DNA of 64,000 nucleotides from Acidobacteriota bacterium. GTDB lineage: Bacteria; Acidobacteriota; Terriglobia; Acidiferrales; UBA7541. Under the pieces are notes generated by a model. It was given only the letters and a program-made list of their open reading frames with translations, was not told the DNA's origin and made no database searches. The translations under genes were made by a program, and so were the position numbers. Shown in pieces: positions 17,601 through 26,140 of this stretch (position 1 is its first letter; every line of letters starts with the position of its first letter). The stretch covers positions 34,531-98,530 of the forward strand of contig JABCYZ010000025.1 in NCBI GenBank assembly GCA_013289955.1, given 5' to 3'.

Positions 17601-17681
17601 TCTCTTTTGCCGCCGCGCACGCCGCTCTTCCGCGACGTGAACACCACGGGCTTTACGCAGCTTCTTCTGCCTAGTCAGTAG
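14646..17681 (+). CDS. Large PilX-like pilus assembly protein
   Basis: I place the start at 14646 because AGGAG lies seven bases upstream; an ATG at 14631 is the alternative. The 1011-residue product begins with a PilX-type N-terminus: basic leader, RRDSGIALLTTLLLMLLMSSLLVGF helix without the usual FTL, then YSKAFYAAEAGMEKL, the hallmark of the PilX_N family. The rest, about 900 residues, is rich in Gly, Asn, Thr and Tyr and is much longer than Neisseria or Pseudomonas PilX (about 160-200), so this is a giant variant with a beta-rich exported domain. It may supply an adhesive tip, a role PilY1 has elsewhere; no pilY1 is present. It closes the operon. Confidence 0.78.
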   Translation: MNAPNRQMRRDSGIALLTTLLLMLLMSSLLVGFVLLISSGQKLSGYNNDYSKAFYAAEAGMEKLTADIGTLFDTNYSPTGTQINALTTTPPGLAGINYVQYNGASGYNISFPADSNGNPLATTNVIDSGAYEGMTALQTLYTLNVTARTTSGSEVKLQRTTQTVGIPMFQFGVFSSTDLSFFPGPSFSFGGRTATNGNLFLATSGGPLSLTEPVSAYLNVIRTNLSNGFPTASSYNGPVNVFNGSGTRPLALTEGSLVGTIGSATNSNWPTISLGSADYAGNLRNGATGANQLNLGIVLLGNGTTQPVDMIRRPFGTTESASVTNLRYFAQASLQILLSDNPTDIMSLPCVDTGTQPVNLAQLASPVSTWTGLGGNPAALYTKMNSNNTAGYSTLPVPLAASGAVMSATAYSPGGTATLNGNGYWLPNPGGTGFTTASGLPVIKGYIKIEVQTAYGNPCGTWKDVTIEVLGYGYAGRNIFPQGGLVGSQYGTSEPLLPPPTSQVASPYSAGFTCPTDVHPNAIIRLERVRDNPSNYGTQGPCGITITAGKVTAAPANPADYWPNALFDTREGNSRDIIPAGSIGGGANVINYSQMVTLGGVMQYIELDAKNLAAYFAGTGVYTGGSGHLAYDGVTAPNDYTVYISDRRGNYTASALTNVWPPLSPSGHETGEYGWNDFVNPLSAYGCPNNTQDTGEDLDGLGTTGFYNYGANPTYIMDAGAVTTGMTLATVNTTLGFGQYGMFGLASPGNLYGASTTANAITANPNCTVTVPSTIWPWAEVIHANEARENPNPFFRRAVKVVDGNLLSALGTCPGGVPCGLAIATENPAYIQGDFNANAAGEGFDDATNVAVSVNADALTLLSNNFNDVNSFAFPYVTSNTQRNAVTTYFRTAVMAGKGVSFPQPTTCGTVACYADFGTDGGVHNFLRFLEDWGANGGQTLFYRGSIISMYYNRQAVGTYKDGLSNTVYQPPTRGYNFDTEFLTPSLLPPRTPLFRDVNTTGFTQLLLPSQ

Positions 17682-17707
17682 AACGCAGCCCCACAGCTGC
17701 ACCCTCG

Positions 17708-17750
17708 ACCGGCCCCGGCTACCCCTCCGGGGCCGGTTGCATTTTGCATG
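17708..17750 (+). terminator. Strong intrinsic-terminator-like hairpin after the pilin operon
   Basis: ACCGGCCCCGG and CCGGGGCCGGT form an 11-bp perfect stem with an 8-base loop, 27 bases after the pilX-like stop, followed by TGCATTTTGC. This is the clearest terminator in the window and marks the end of the minor-pilin transcript. The remaining spacer to 17926 holds no gene that I can see. Confidence 0.7.
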
Positions 17751-17926
17751 GGCCCATCCGTAGAGCGAAATCTGAATAATTTCTTCCGTTTGGTAGCGGA
17801 TCCCTCCGCGGTTAGCTCGTTTAACAGAGTCATGCGGATTATTTCAGAGTGTTCCAGGAGGAAACTCCGGCGCTATCGAGCGCTGCATTTACTTGCATTA
17901 ACAACCTGTCTTAAGTATGGTTAATC

Positions 17927-20900
17927 ATGCGAACGCTAGGGATAAGCGGAACCTGGACGGGAACCACTCTGCGTTCGGCACTTTCGATATTCGCTCTTGT
18001 CTTGTCGTTTCATTTCCTCTTGCCTGAACTGACCTTCTCCCAGGGTGAAACCACCAGCGCCATCGTCGGCCAAGTGAGCGATGCCAGCGGTGCGGCTGTG
18101 CCTCATGCGACGGTTACGGTCACGAATAAAGACACCGGACTGAAGCGCAGCGCGAAAACCGATGACTCCGGCCGGTTCAACTTTCCGCAGCTGAAGCCCG
18201 GTCCGTACTCCGTCAAGGTGGAAGCGGAAGGTTTCGCACCGCAGCAGAATGATGCGGTGACTTCTGCGCTCGACCAGAAGCAAACTGTTGATTTCACGCT
18301 TAAGATTGCGCGGTCAAACCAGAGCGTGGAAATCAGCGGCGAGGATCCCATCCTAAACCCGGAAAATGCCAATACTTCCACGACTCTTAATGCCCACACG
18401 CTCGAAGACCTTCCCAATCCAGGAGGCGACTTAACCTACCCGCTGCAGTTTGCGGCAGGAGCGCTGGTCAATACCGGGGGCAGCAGCAATGATTTCGTCG
18501 GCGGCACGAATGGTTATGGGAACGTGGAGTTCAACGGCCTCCCCGCTCTCTCGAACGGTTACATCGTCGATGGCCTGGAAACGAATGATCCGCTGACGAA
18601 CTTGAACAGCGGTCTGTCGACAAACCTGGTCCTCGGATTGAACTCGATTTCCGAAGTGACGGTCAATACTTTGTCCTATACCGTTGACGAGGGGCGCTAT
18701 GGAGCGTCGCAGACCAACTACGTTACAAAGTCCGGTACGAAGCAGTTTCACGGAAACCTATATGAGTTGTGGAATGGTTCGAGGTTCAACGCCGACGACT
18801 ATTTCACGAATGCTACTCCGGGAAATTACAAACCGCGATCGACGGTAAACCACTTCGGGGGCAGTGCGGGTGGGCCGATTGTCCGCGACAAGCTGTTTTT
18901 CTTTTTCGACAGCGAATGGGTTCGGATTGCACTGCCGATCGTTACGGCCACTACCGTCCCAACCGCGGCGTTCCAGAACTACGTTTTAGAGCAACTCCCT
19001 CTGGGAGGCACCGATTCCGTCACGGGGTCGGTCTATCAGCCGTCACCGCTTTCGGTGCCGTTTTATCAAAAGATGTTTCGGCTGTATGGAAATACCAGCG
19101 GAACGCCGCTTGCGGTACTGGGCTGTCCGTTCGATGCCGGTGGAGCTCGACCCGCCGTGGCCGATGACGGGAACGGTTGCGCCAATCGCCAGAGTGTTTC
19201 GCATTCGAGCGATGACCATGAACAGGTCCAAACGGCTCGGATCGATTACAACATCAACGAAAAAAACAGCACCTGGTATCGCTTTCAAGCGGATACCGGG
19301 CTGCAAGCCGCCTTCACCGATCCCATTAACCCCTTGTTTGACGCTCTCTCCCCTCAACCGCTCTACTCTTTCGCCGCGGGCTATACGCATGTTTTTTCGC
19401 AAAATGTGGTGAACTACTTCAACCCGGCATTTTCCTGGTACGAAAGCCTGTTCGGGCCGTCGGATTTTCAGAAGACTCTTTCTGCTTTCCCCATCGTCTT
19501 GCAAGGCAGCGGAGCAAATGCCCCGTTCACTACGCTCGGTGGGCTCGACAACACCTGGGTTCAGGGAAGACGCGCTTCGCGATTCTTCATCAATGACAAT
19601 CTGGCTTGGAGCCACGGCGGGCACGAGCTGCGGTTTGGTACCAACATACGGATCCTCCGCCTGAATGACTATGACTTCGGCGAAGGTTCGATCCCGACGG
19701 TAACTTACTCCACCTTGCCGCAATTCATTTATGGAGTGGCGTCCACGGCGTCGGAAACATTTCCGGCTTCAGCCAACCAGCCTTTCCATTTCCTGAATCT
19801 CGACCTCTACGCGCAGGACACGTGGAAATTGACCAAGAAGCTGACGTGGACCTTCGGCATTCGCGACACTCTCAATTCCAACCCATTGAATCCGCATGAC
19901 GAAATTGCCCGGCTTCGTGGTTCTTTCAACTCCATCTCGCACGATGTGAATCAGCCGCTGACCGCGGCCATTCAGACCGGTCTCGGCAACGTGTTTTCCT
20001 CGACGCCTCTGGCGATCCTGCAACCAAGAACCGCCCTCGCCTGGCAGTTTAGACCCAAGACCGTGCTGCGCGCGGGCTTCGGGCTCTTCAGTGATCTTTT
20101 GCCGGGCAGTATTGCCGATATAGTGGGTGTCAATCCGCCCTATGTGAAAACCTTTCAGGGTGGACTTCTTGGAACAGTGGGAGGCGCAACCATCGCGCCG
20201 GGAGTCCCAAACAGTGCGATTGATGCTGCGGTGGCTGCCAACCAGACCTTCCGTTCAGGATTTGCATCGGGCCAGCTTTCCTGCGCCTCCGCTCAAGCAG
20301 GCCCTGCAACTTGTCTTCCTCCGGTGGCCATCACGGCGGTCCCCGAAGGGGAACTTCACGCGCCCTACTTTATGGAGTGGAGTCTCGGCCTCGAACACCA
20401 GTTGGGATCTACGGGAAGCGTTCGTGCCCAGTACGTTGGCACTCGCGCGGTGAACCAGCCTTATCTCACCCAAGCGAACGGCTATCAGACCGTTTGCGCG
20501 GGGTGCTTTGCGCCGTTTCCCTATGAACAACCTACCGATCCTCGATTCGGGACAGTCACACAATTGTCTACCGGCGCGAACAGTCACTATGACGGATTGC
20601 AAATAACCGCGATGAAGCGATTTGCCCATGGGCTGATGGGACAAATCAATTACACCTGGAGCCGCTGCATGGACACCGTCTCAAACGGCGGATTCCTGCA
20701 ATTCTCGGCGGGAGGAATCTTGTCGCCGCTTCCCGGAGATTTGGCTCGCGACTACGGCCCGTGCGACTACGACATCCGCAACAATCTCAACGCCCAATAT
20801 GTCTATCAGCTTCCGGTCAAAATCGGAAACCGGCCGCTGGGATTCGCGCTAAACGGCTGGCAGATGTCGGGAACCTTTTTTTGGCACAGTGGCATTCCAT

Positions 20901-21463
20901 TCTCCGTGCTGAGCACGCCCTATTCAGCGAATGGGAATGGCATCGTGAATGGCAGTGGACCGCAATTCGCGAGCATCGTTCCCGGCGTACCCCTCTATGA
21001 ACGTCATCCGATTCCCGGGGTTACACAGCCAGGTACGCTGCAGTGGCTCAACCCCGCCGCGTTTGTCTCGACCGTGAACCCGAGCACCGGTAAATGCTAT
21101 GACCCGAGCGACCCTAACAATCCGAATCCCGACATTCCCGAGAATTGCCAGTTCGGGAACCTCGGCCGCAACGCACTGCGTGGCCCCCATTTCGCCTGGA
21201 GTGACTCCTATCTCACAAAGTGGTTTCGGCTGACCGAGCGTCTGAAGATGCGCTTTGACACACAATTCTTCAATGTCTTCAACCACCCGAATTTCGCGCT
21301 TCCGAGCATGGTGCTGGCGGGAATTCCAGGAAAGCCTTCTACCCAGACTGGTTTTGGAGCGCTGACTTCCACGACCTCTCCGCCTACCGGCTTGCTCGGG
21401 GCCGGTTTGGGCGGTGACAGCACGCCCCGTATGATTGCGTTTCAACTGCGCCTGGAGTTCTAG
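17927..21463 (+). CDS. Oar-like TonB-dependent outer-membrane receptor
   Basis: An 1178-residue protein: signal peptide (about 1-40, ending LTFSQG), a CarboxypepD_reg domain (about 45-125, with VSDASGAAVPHATVTVTN and FNFPQLKPGPYSVKVEAEGF), a plug-like region containing GNVEFNGLPALSNGYIVDGL, and a very long beta-barrel ending in FQLRLEF. This layout is the Oar/acidobacterial TonB-receptor expansion, probably for polymers or large ligands. No ribosome site precedes the ATG. A possible TTGCAT-N17-TATGGT promoter ends five bases before it, so the mRNA may be leaderless (weak inference). It follows the pilin terminator and stands alone. Confidence 0.88.
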   Translation: MRTLGISGTWTGTTLRSALSIFALVLSFHFLLPELTFSQGETTSAIVGQVSDASGAAVPHATVTVTNKDTGLKRSAKTDDSGRFNFPQLKPGPYSVKVEAEGFAPQQNDAVTSALDQKQTVDFTLKIARSNQSVEISGEDPILNPENANTSTTLNAHTLEDLPNPGGDLTYPLQFAAGALVNTGGSSNDFVGGTNGYGNVEFNGLPALSNGYIVDGLETNDPLTNLNSGLSTNLVLGLNSISEVTVNTLSYTVDEGRYGASQTNYVTKSGTKQFHGNLYELWNGSRFNADDYFTNATPGNYKPRSTVNHFGGSAGGPIVRDKLFFFFDSEWVRIALPIVTATTVPTAAFQNYVLEQLPLGGTDSVTGSVYQPSPLSVPFYQKMFRLYGNTSGTPLAVLGCPFDAGGARPAVADDGNGCANRQSVSHSSDDHEQVQTARIDYNINEKNSTWYRFQADTGLQAAFTDPINPLFDALSPQPLYSFAAGYTHVFSQNVVNYFNPAFSWYESLFGPSDFQKTLSAFPIVLQGSGANAPFTTLGGLDNTWVQGRRASRFFINDNLAWSHGGHELRFGTNIRILRLNDYDFGEGSIPTVTYSTLPQFIYGVASTASETFPASANQPFHFLNLDLYAQDTWKLTKKLTWTFGIRDTLNSNPLNPHDEIARLRGSFNSISHDVNQPLTAAIQTGLGNVFSSTPLAILQPRTALAWQFRPKTVLRAGFGLFSDLLPGSIADIVGVNPPYVKTFQGGLLGTVGGATIAPGVPNSAIDAAVAANQTFRSGFASGQLSCASAQAGPATCLPPVAITAVPEGELHAPYFMEWSLGLEHQLGSTGSVRAQYVGTRAVNQPYLTQANGYQTVCAGCFAPFPYEQPTDPRFGTVTQLSTGANSHYDGLQITAMKRFAHGLMGQINYTWSRCMDTVSNGGFLQFSAGGILSPLPGDLARDYGPCDYDIRNNLNAQYVYQLPVKIGNRPLGFALNGWQMSGTFFWHSGIPFSVLSTPYSANGNGIVNGSGPQFASIVPGVPLYERHPIPGVTQPGTLQWLNPAAFVSTVNPSTGKCYDPSDPNNPNPDIPENCQFGNLGRNALRGPHFAWSDSYLTKWFRLTERLKMRFDTQFFNVFNHPNFALPSMVLAGIPGKPSTQTGFGALTSTTSPPTGLLGAGLGGDSTPRMIAFQLRLEF

Positions 21464-21737
21464 GCCGTCCCGGCATGTTCCAAATCCGGCAAACACAGGA
21501 AGGATTTGGTGTCGCTGCGTCTTCTTCTGGCACGATGCTTCTGCTTCCTGACCGGTGGCCTTTGTGCCACCCATCCATGATCTGAGAGTGAAGCACAAGG
21601 AGGTCAGCGTCCTGCGCCTGTCGTCGAGGGTGCTGCCCCTCAGCCCTCTTGCCTCCTGGCTCCTATTACAGGTTGAAACCGAGCCGGCAAGCCAGCACGG
21701 TTTCCACTCCCCGGTCGGCTTCTCTAGGACGAACAGC

Positions 21738-22793
21738 TCACGGACGAGCTTCGTAGACGACGTTAAAAGGTGTCTCCGCGGCTCGCCGGAAACGACTGAA
21801 GCCGGCCGCGGTGACCACCTCGCGAATACGCTTTTCGCCGGACTGCGCGCCCAAGCACAGCGCAACTTCCTGTGAACGCGAACAGGGAGTGCACAATAAA
21901 GTTGAAAAAGAGTAGTACACGCGACCGACTGGATTGAGATTGTCTTTTAGTTCGTCGTGAGCAAACGGTTCGACGATCATCCATGTGCCGTCCTTGCTGA
22001 GTGAATTCCGAACGTGGGTTGCGGCGCCGATTGGATCACCCATATCGTGCAGACAATCGAACACGGTGACCAAGTCGTAGTCTTTGCCAGGAAATGCCTT
22101 GGCTTTCGCGACGCCAAAGTTGAGGCGAACCTCGAGGCCCTCTTTGGCGGCGGTTAGGCGGGCGCCCTCGATGGATTTGTCGTGATAGTCAAAGCCAAAG
22201 AATCGCGATTTCGGGAAGGCTTTGGCCATCAGCACGGTGGACGCACCCTTGCCGCACCCAACATCGGCAACGCGCGCGCCGGCCTCGAGCTTAGCCTGGA
22301 CGCCGTCGAGGGAAGGAATCCAGGAACTGATAAGGTTTGCCGCATAGCTCGGCCGGAAGAATTTCTCGCAGCCATGAAACACATCTTCATCATGCTCATT
22401 CCATCCCATGCCTGCGCCGGATCGGAAGGCCTCGGTAATCCTGGGAACTGCGGCCAGGGAACCGAGGGCCAACTGGAAGGCGCCGGGAAGATAAGCGGGA
22501 CTGTCTTCGTTCGCCAGCGTAAATGCTTGCTCTTCGCTCAGACTGAACTTGCGAGTCTGCTCGTTATAGGTGACGTAACCGCCGGCAGCTTGCGAGCTCA
22601 GCCATTCGCGCACATAACGTTCATCTGTTCCGGTTTTAACGGCCAGTTCGGCGGAACTCAGCGGGCCTTCGGCGAGAGCCTTGTACAACCCCAGCTTTTC
22701 GCCAATCACTACCATGCCAGAGTGAACTGCCGCGCCCAGATCTCCAACGAATTGCCCTACAAACGCATTCAGTTTGTCCATATCGAGTGCCAT
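21738..22793 (-). CDS. Class I SAM-dependent methyltransferase with N-terminal winged helix
   Basis: A 351-residue protein. The N-terminal part (about 25-100) looks like a winged-helix dimerisation domain (SSAELAVKTGTDERYVREWLSSQAAGGYV). The C-terminal Rossmann domain has motif I VADVGCGKGAST near residue 172, an acidic residue in FFGFDYHDKS, and VTVFDCLHDMGDP. It resembles the Rv2258c-like group and small-molecule O-methyltransferases; the substrate cannot be told. An AGGAG site precedes the start. 274 bases separate it from the receptor stop (convergent) and contain no further gene that I can support. Confidence 0.83.
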   Translation of the reverse strand: MALDMDKLNAFVGQFVGDLGAAVHSGMVVIGEKLGLYKALAEGPLSSAELAVKTGTDERYVREWLSSQAAGGYVTYNEQTRKFSLSEEQAFTLANEDSPAYLPGAFQLALGSLAAVPRITEAFRSGAGMGWNEHDEDVFHGCEKFFRPSYAANLISSWIPSLDGVQAKLEAGARVADVGCGKGASTVLMAKAFPKSRFFGFDYHDKSIEGARLTAAKEGLEVRLNFGVAKAKAFPGKDYDLVTVFDCLHDMGDPIGAATHVRNSLSKDGTWMIVEPFAHDELKDNLNPVGRVYYSFSTLLCTPCSRSQEVALCLGAQSGEKRIREVVTAAGFSRFRRAAETPFNVVYEARP

Positions 22794-22949
22794 TCTGATT
22801 CTCCTTGGTAAATGATTTTTTGACTTTTCAACCAGTGAAGCTCGATCGCGGGTTTCTCACGATGCTGTCGTCTTCGATCAGACCCAGGAAGCGACGGGAA
22901 CCGCTCCCCGGGCTCTCTAGCGTGCTCGCCTTTTGTCGGCGGGCATCGA

Positions 22950-23441
22950 CTACCTGCTCTTGCTAGGGTCGTCTTCGGGATGGACGTAGTTGAACTGAAG
23001 CGGAGACTGTCCGTGGACCTGCACCACGGTTTCTCCGGAGGCCACGGCGTAGTGGTGCATGCTCGGATCGAGGAAGGCGAAGCTTCCGGCAGTGAATGCG
23101 TTCATCTTGTGGGGGTCAAATAGATCGCCCATGCCGACCTTAAACGTCCCGGAAATGATGGTGACGTTTTCCCTTTTCGGGTGCCAATGGGGCGCGATGC
23201 GGAACCCATCAGGCATTTTCAGGCGAACCGTGTAGTCCCCCGTGGATGCAGTTGGGTCGCCTTCGAGCACGGCAAACTGCGCGCCCGGACGCACAACGGT
23301 CGGTGCTGCTCCCCAGGAAATGGAATCCGGAGTAAATGCATTTTTTTCGTGGGAATCATCGTAGGCGGTACGGGTGGAAGCCGGCCGCGCCAGAGCGAAT
23401 ATTCCAGCCGCTGCAAGGGTAAGAAACAGGTATCGCTTCAT
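22950..23441 (-). CDS. Exported cupin-domain protein
   Basis: The start at 23441 is set by GGAGG eight bases upstream and by a signal peptide (MKRYLFLTLAAAGIFALARP); the longer ORF is rejected. The 163-residue product has a single cupin barrel with motif 1 visible as PHWHPKRENVTIISGTF and motif 2 as AFLDPSMHHYAV, giving His and Glu metal ligands. Its role could be a periplasmic dioxygenase-like or binding protein; none can be named. It is divergent from the winged-helix/TPR gene across a spacer holding an inverted repeat, which suggests it may be that regulator's target. Confidence 0.82.
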   Translation of the reverse strand: MKRYLFLTLAAAGIFALARPASTRTAYDDSHEKNAFTPDSISWGAAPTVVRPGAQFAVLEGDPTASTGDYTVRLKMPDGFRIAPHWHPKRENVTIISGTFKVGMGDLFDPHKMNAFTAGSFAFLDPSMHHYAVASGETVVQVHGQSPLQFNYVHPEDDPSKSR

Positions 23442-23520
23442 TGTCGAACCTCCATTGTTCGGTATCAAACTGTTGGAATGATGTCCTGAGCGGATGACTA
23501 TTCCAATCAAGCGTTTATAC

Positions 23521-23553
23521 AATTTGCCTAACTTTTCTATATCGTCGCAAATT
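23521..23553. promoter_or_regulatory. Inverted repeat AATTTGC-N19-GCAAATT between divergent genes
   Basis: A perfect 7-bp inverted repeat in the spacer between the cupin gene and the winged-helix regulator, covering a CTATATC stretch that could be a -10 region. An operator for the OmpR-type regulator encoded next to it is a natural guess, unproved. It argues for the regulator start at 23572, because the longer ORF would place the repeat inside coding sequence. Confidence 0.4.
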
Positions 23554-23571
23554 ACTCATTCTTTGTGGATA

Positions 23572-25398
23572 ATGCCCAGTAAGAACCTTATGCGACGCGC
23601 ACGATCGGCAACGGACGAGATGGAGCTGGACCTGGGGCGTTACGAGCTTCGCCGCCACGGCCGGCGAATCAAACTCGAAAAGAAGCCCATGGAGCTTCTG
23701 ATTTTTCTGGTCGGCCGCCGGGAACAGCTGGTTTCGCGCCAAGAGATCATAAGCAAGTTGTGGGGCTCCGATCTGTTCATAGATACCGAACCCAACATCA
23801 ACAACATTGTGAGAAAAATCCGCGCCGCTCTGGGTGACGACTCCGCTAAGCCTCGTTTTCTCGAAACCGTGGTGGGCAAAGGCTACAGGTTTGTCGGGCC
23901 ACTGAGAGTGCGCGACGCGCGTTACCCGCAATCCGATTTTGGATCGCGTGTTGCGCGCGCGGCCGTCCCGGAAAAGACGGGCGTGTGGAGCGAGCGCACT
24001 TCTCTGGCCGTCTTGCCCTTGATGCTTCTCGGCAGGGCCACGGATGATTATGGCGTGTGCCTTGGATTTGCCGATGCACTGGTCGCGCGCCTCGGGAATT
24101 TGCCGGGCGTGGACGTCCTTCCAACTTCAGCAGTGCTGAGTGTGCCGGCGGGGGTGACGCCAGCGGAAGCCGCTTCGCGACTTGGCGTGCGTTTTGCCAT
24201 TCACGGCGCTATCCAGATGTCCAAGGGCCTTTGGCGTCTCTCCCTGGAAATGTTCGACACGCATCTGCAAACCATTTGCTTCACAAGGAAGCGTGATCTT
24301 GACCTCAACCACCTATCCGACCTCGAGGACGAGTTCGCCAAGCAAATCGCCATGGCACTGAACCGGCCGCTGGGTCCAGCCATGGTTCAACGCTCCCTGC
24401 GCTATAGCAAGGACCCTGTGGCTTATGCGGAGTTCATGCGGGGCTACAAGCTCAGCTCGTCTGGCGATCCGGCGATGCTGGACGAGGCTGCCCGGCACCT
24501 GAGCAATGCGGTTGCCAGGGATCCTGCATTTTCTCTGGCCCATGCCACACTTTCCGTGGTCTGCGCGACTCGTCACTTTGAACTTGATCCATCGAGCGCG
24601 TGGTGGGAGAAGGCCGAGTTTCACTGTAGCCGCGCGCTCGATCTGGATCCGGATCTGCCCGAGGGGCACGTCGCCCGCGCGTTTCTCTTTTGGGGGCCGT
24701 CCAGGAACTTCCAGCACCTGGAAGCGATTGACGAACTCAAGCGAGCCTTGGCGCTGCAGAACAATCAGCCCCAAGCGTACAACCGCCTGGGCACGATCCT
24801 GGCTCACATCGGGCTACTCGAGCACGCCCGCGAAATGTACGAGCGGGCACGGCCGTTTCATCCCAGAAAAGCTGTCAGTCACAGCATCGTGCAGGTCTAT
24901 GTCTGGAACCAGGAATACGACTTGGCACGCGAGGAGATCGAAGCTTGGCGCGCTGAGACTCCAAAGAACAAGTATCCTGTCTACTTTGCCGTTCAGCTGG
25001 CCTTGCTGACAGCCGATTTGAAAGAAGCAAGAGCCCTGCTGGATGAAGCGGTTCAGCTAGTGCCGGAGGAACCGCTCATTGTCAGTCTGGAGGGCGTCTA
25101 TTACGCGTCGACTGGATTGGCGGGAAAAGCGCTGGATTGCCTGACGACGGCTTGTGCGAGCCCAAAATCCTTTGGGCATGCGCACCACAGCTACTATCAA
25201 ATCGCATGCATACTTGCGATGTTGGAGCGGCGTCAAGCGGCGTTTGAGTGGTTGGAGCGAAGTGTCTCGAGTGGCTTCGCGTGCTGGCCTTTTTTCCTCA
25301 AGGACCCTCACCTAAAAAACTTACGCGAGCTGCCAGAGTTTGAGGTTCTGGTGTGCTCGCTGCAAGCCAAGTATCCCGAACATCTCGGATTGCTCTAG
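23572..25398 (+). CDS. Winged-helix (OmpR/CadC-type) DNA-binding protein with TolB-like and TPR regions
   Basis: About 608 residues from the ATG at 23572; an upstream ATG at 23494 would add 26 residues of poor character. The N-terminal trans_reg_C domain (about 20-110) shows ELLIFLVGRREQLVSRQEII and the C-terminal wing GKGYRFVG. A TolB-N-like region follows (SLAVLPLMLL ... FADALVARLGNLPGVDVL, about 145-260), then TPR-like helices (about 285-600). I see no transmembrane segment, unlike CadC. This architecture is abundant in Acidobacteriota; the inducing signal is unknown. It probably regulates the divergent cupin gene. Confidence 0.82.
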   Translation: MPSKNLMRRARSATDEMELDLGRYELRRHGRRIKLEKKPMELLIFLVGRREQLVSRQEIISKLWGSDLFIDTEPNINNIVRKIRAALGDDSAKPRFLETVVGKGYRFVGPLRVRDARYPQSDFGSRVARAAVPEKTGVWSERTSLAVLPLMLLGRATDDYGVCLGFADALVARLGNLPGVDVLPTSAVLSVPAGVTPAEAASRLGVRFAIHGAIQMSKGLWRLSLEMFDTHLQTICFTRKRDLDLNHLSDLEDEFAKQIAMALNRPLGPAMVQRSLRYSKDPVAYAEFMRGYKLSSSGDPAMLDEAARHLSNAVARDPAFSLAHATLSVVCATRHFELDPSSAWWEKAEFHCSRALDLDPDLPEGHVARAFLFWGPSRNFQHLEAIDELKRALALQNNQPQAYNRLGTILAHIGLLEHAREMYERARPFHPRKAVSHSIVQVYVWNQEYDLAREEIEAWRAETPKNKYPVYFAVQLALLTADLKEARALLDEAVQLVPEEPLIVSLEGVYYASTGLAGKALDCLTTACASPKSFGHAHHSYYQIACILAMLERRQAAFEWLERSVSSGFACWPFFLKDPHLKNLRELPEFEVLVCSLQAKYPEHLGLL

Positions 25399-25558
25399 CT
25401 AACCATATGAAAATACAATGGTTATGGGCTTAATCAGAGAATCTAAAAACCCGGCTGAATAGAATGGATCTTCAGAATTCCGTGAACCAAAGGGCTGGCG
25501 GTGCCGTCTGGCAGTTGTACGGGGAGGGCGAGCGTTTTCGGCTCGCACAAGAGACCTA

Positions 25559-26140
25559 ATGCAGGAGCTGGTTCTGATCCAGCCAGGCCGTACCGCCGAG
25601 AAAGAGTTCGCGCCGGAAGCGGCTGCGGCTACCCGCCGTGAGTTCGAGGAGCGGCTTCTGGAGTGCGGGCCGCTGGCGTTTCGCGTCGCGCGCGGCGTGC
25701 TGCGCAACAGCGCGGATGCGGAAGACGTCGCGCAGGAAGCGCTGCTTCGGGCCTACCGCCGCTTTGAGCGTTTGCGAGATCGCACGCGGTTTCGCGCCTG
25801 GCTCGTGCGCATCGCGTTTCGACTGGCGATTGATCGAGCGCGCTCCTCGAAGCGCCGCGAAGTGCGCGAGACGCTTTGGTCAGAATCAGCCCCGCGGCCT
25901 TCGACAGAAGACCTGGCGGCCACAAGCGAATTTCAGGCTCATCTCAACCGCGCCATGGACGAACTCCCGGAGAAGCACCGGCTTGTGCTTCTGCTGGCGG
26001 CGATAGAGGGCCACTCGGTCGAAGAGGTGGCGGAGATGCTCGGCCTGCCGATGGGAACGGTGAAATCGAGATTGTTTTTTGCACGAAAGCAACTTGCGGA
26101 GAAATTGCGATGCCATGCCAAGAATATAGAGAAGCGCTGA
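25559..26140 (+). CDS. ECF-type RNA polymerase sigma factor
   Basis: A 193-residue sigma-70 family protein. Region 2 (about 30-100) contains GVLRNSADAEDVAQEALLRAYRRFERLRDRTRFRAWLVRIAFRLAIDR, and region 4 (about 135-190) has LPEKHRLVLLLAAIEGHSVEEVAEMLGLPMGTVKSRLFFARKQL with a clear helix-turn-helix. There is no extra C-terminal domain. Its last 31 bases overlap the anti-sigma gene, so the two are translationally coupled. The 160-base spacer before it contains a weak hairpin (AACCAT-N11-ATGGTT near 25401-25423) and no recognisable self-promoter. Confidence 0.9.
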   Translation: MQELVLIQPGRTAEKEFAPEAAAATRREFEERLLECGPLAFRVARGVLRNSADAEDVAQEALLRAYRRFERLRDRTRFRAWLVRIAFRLAIDRARSSKRREVRETLWSESAPRPSTEDLAATSEFQAHLNRAMDELPEKHRLVLLLAAIEGHSVEEVAEMLGLPMGTVKSRLFFARKQLAEKLRCHAKNIEKR

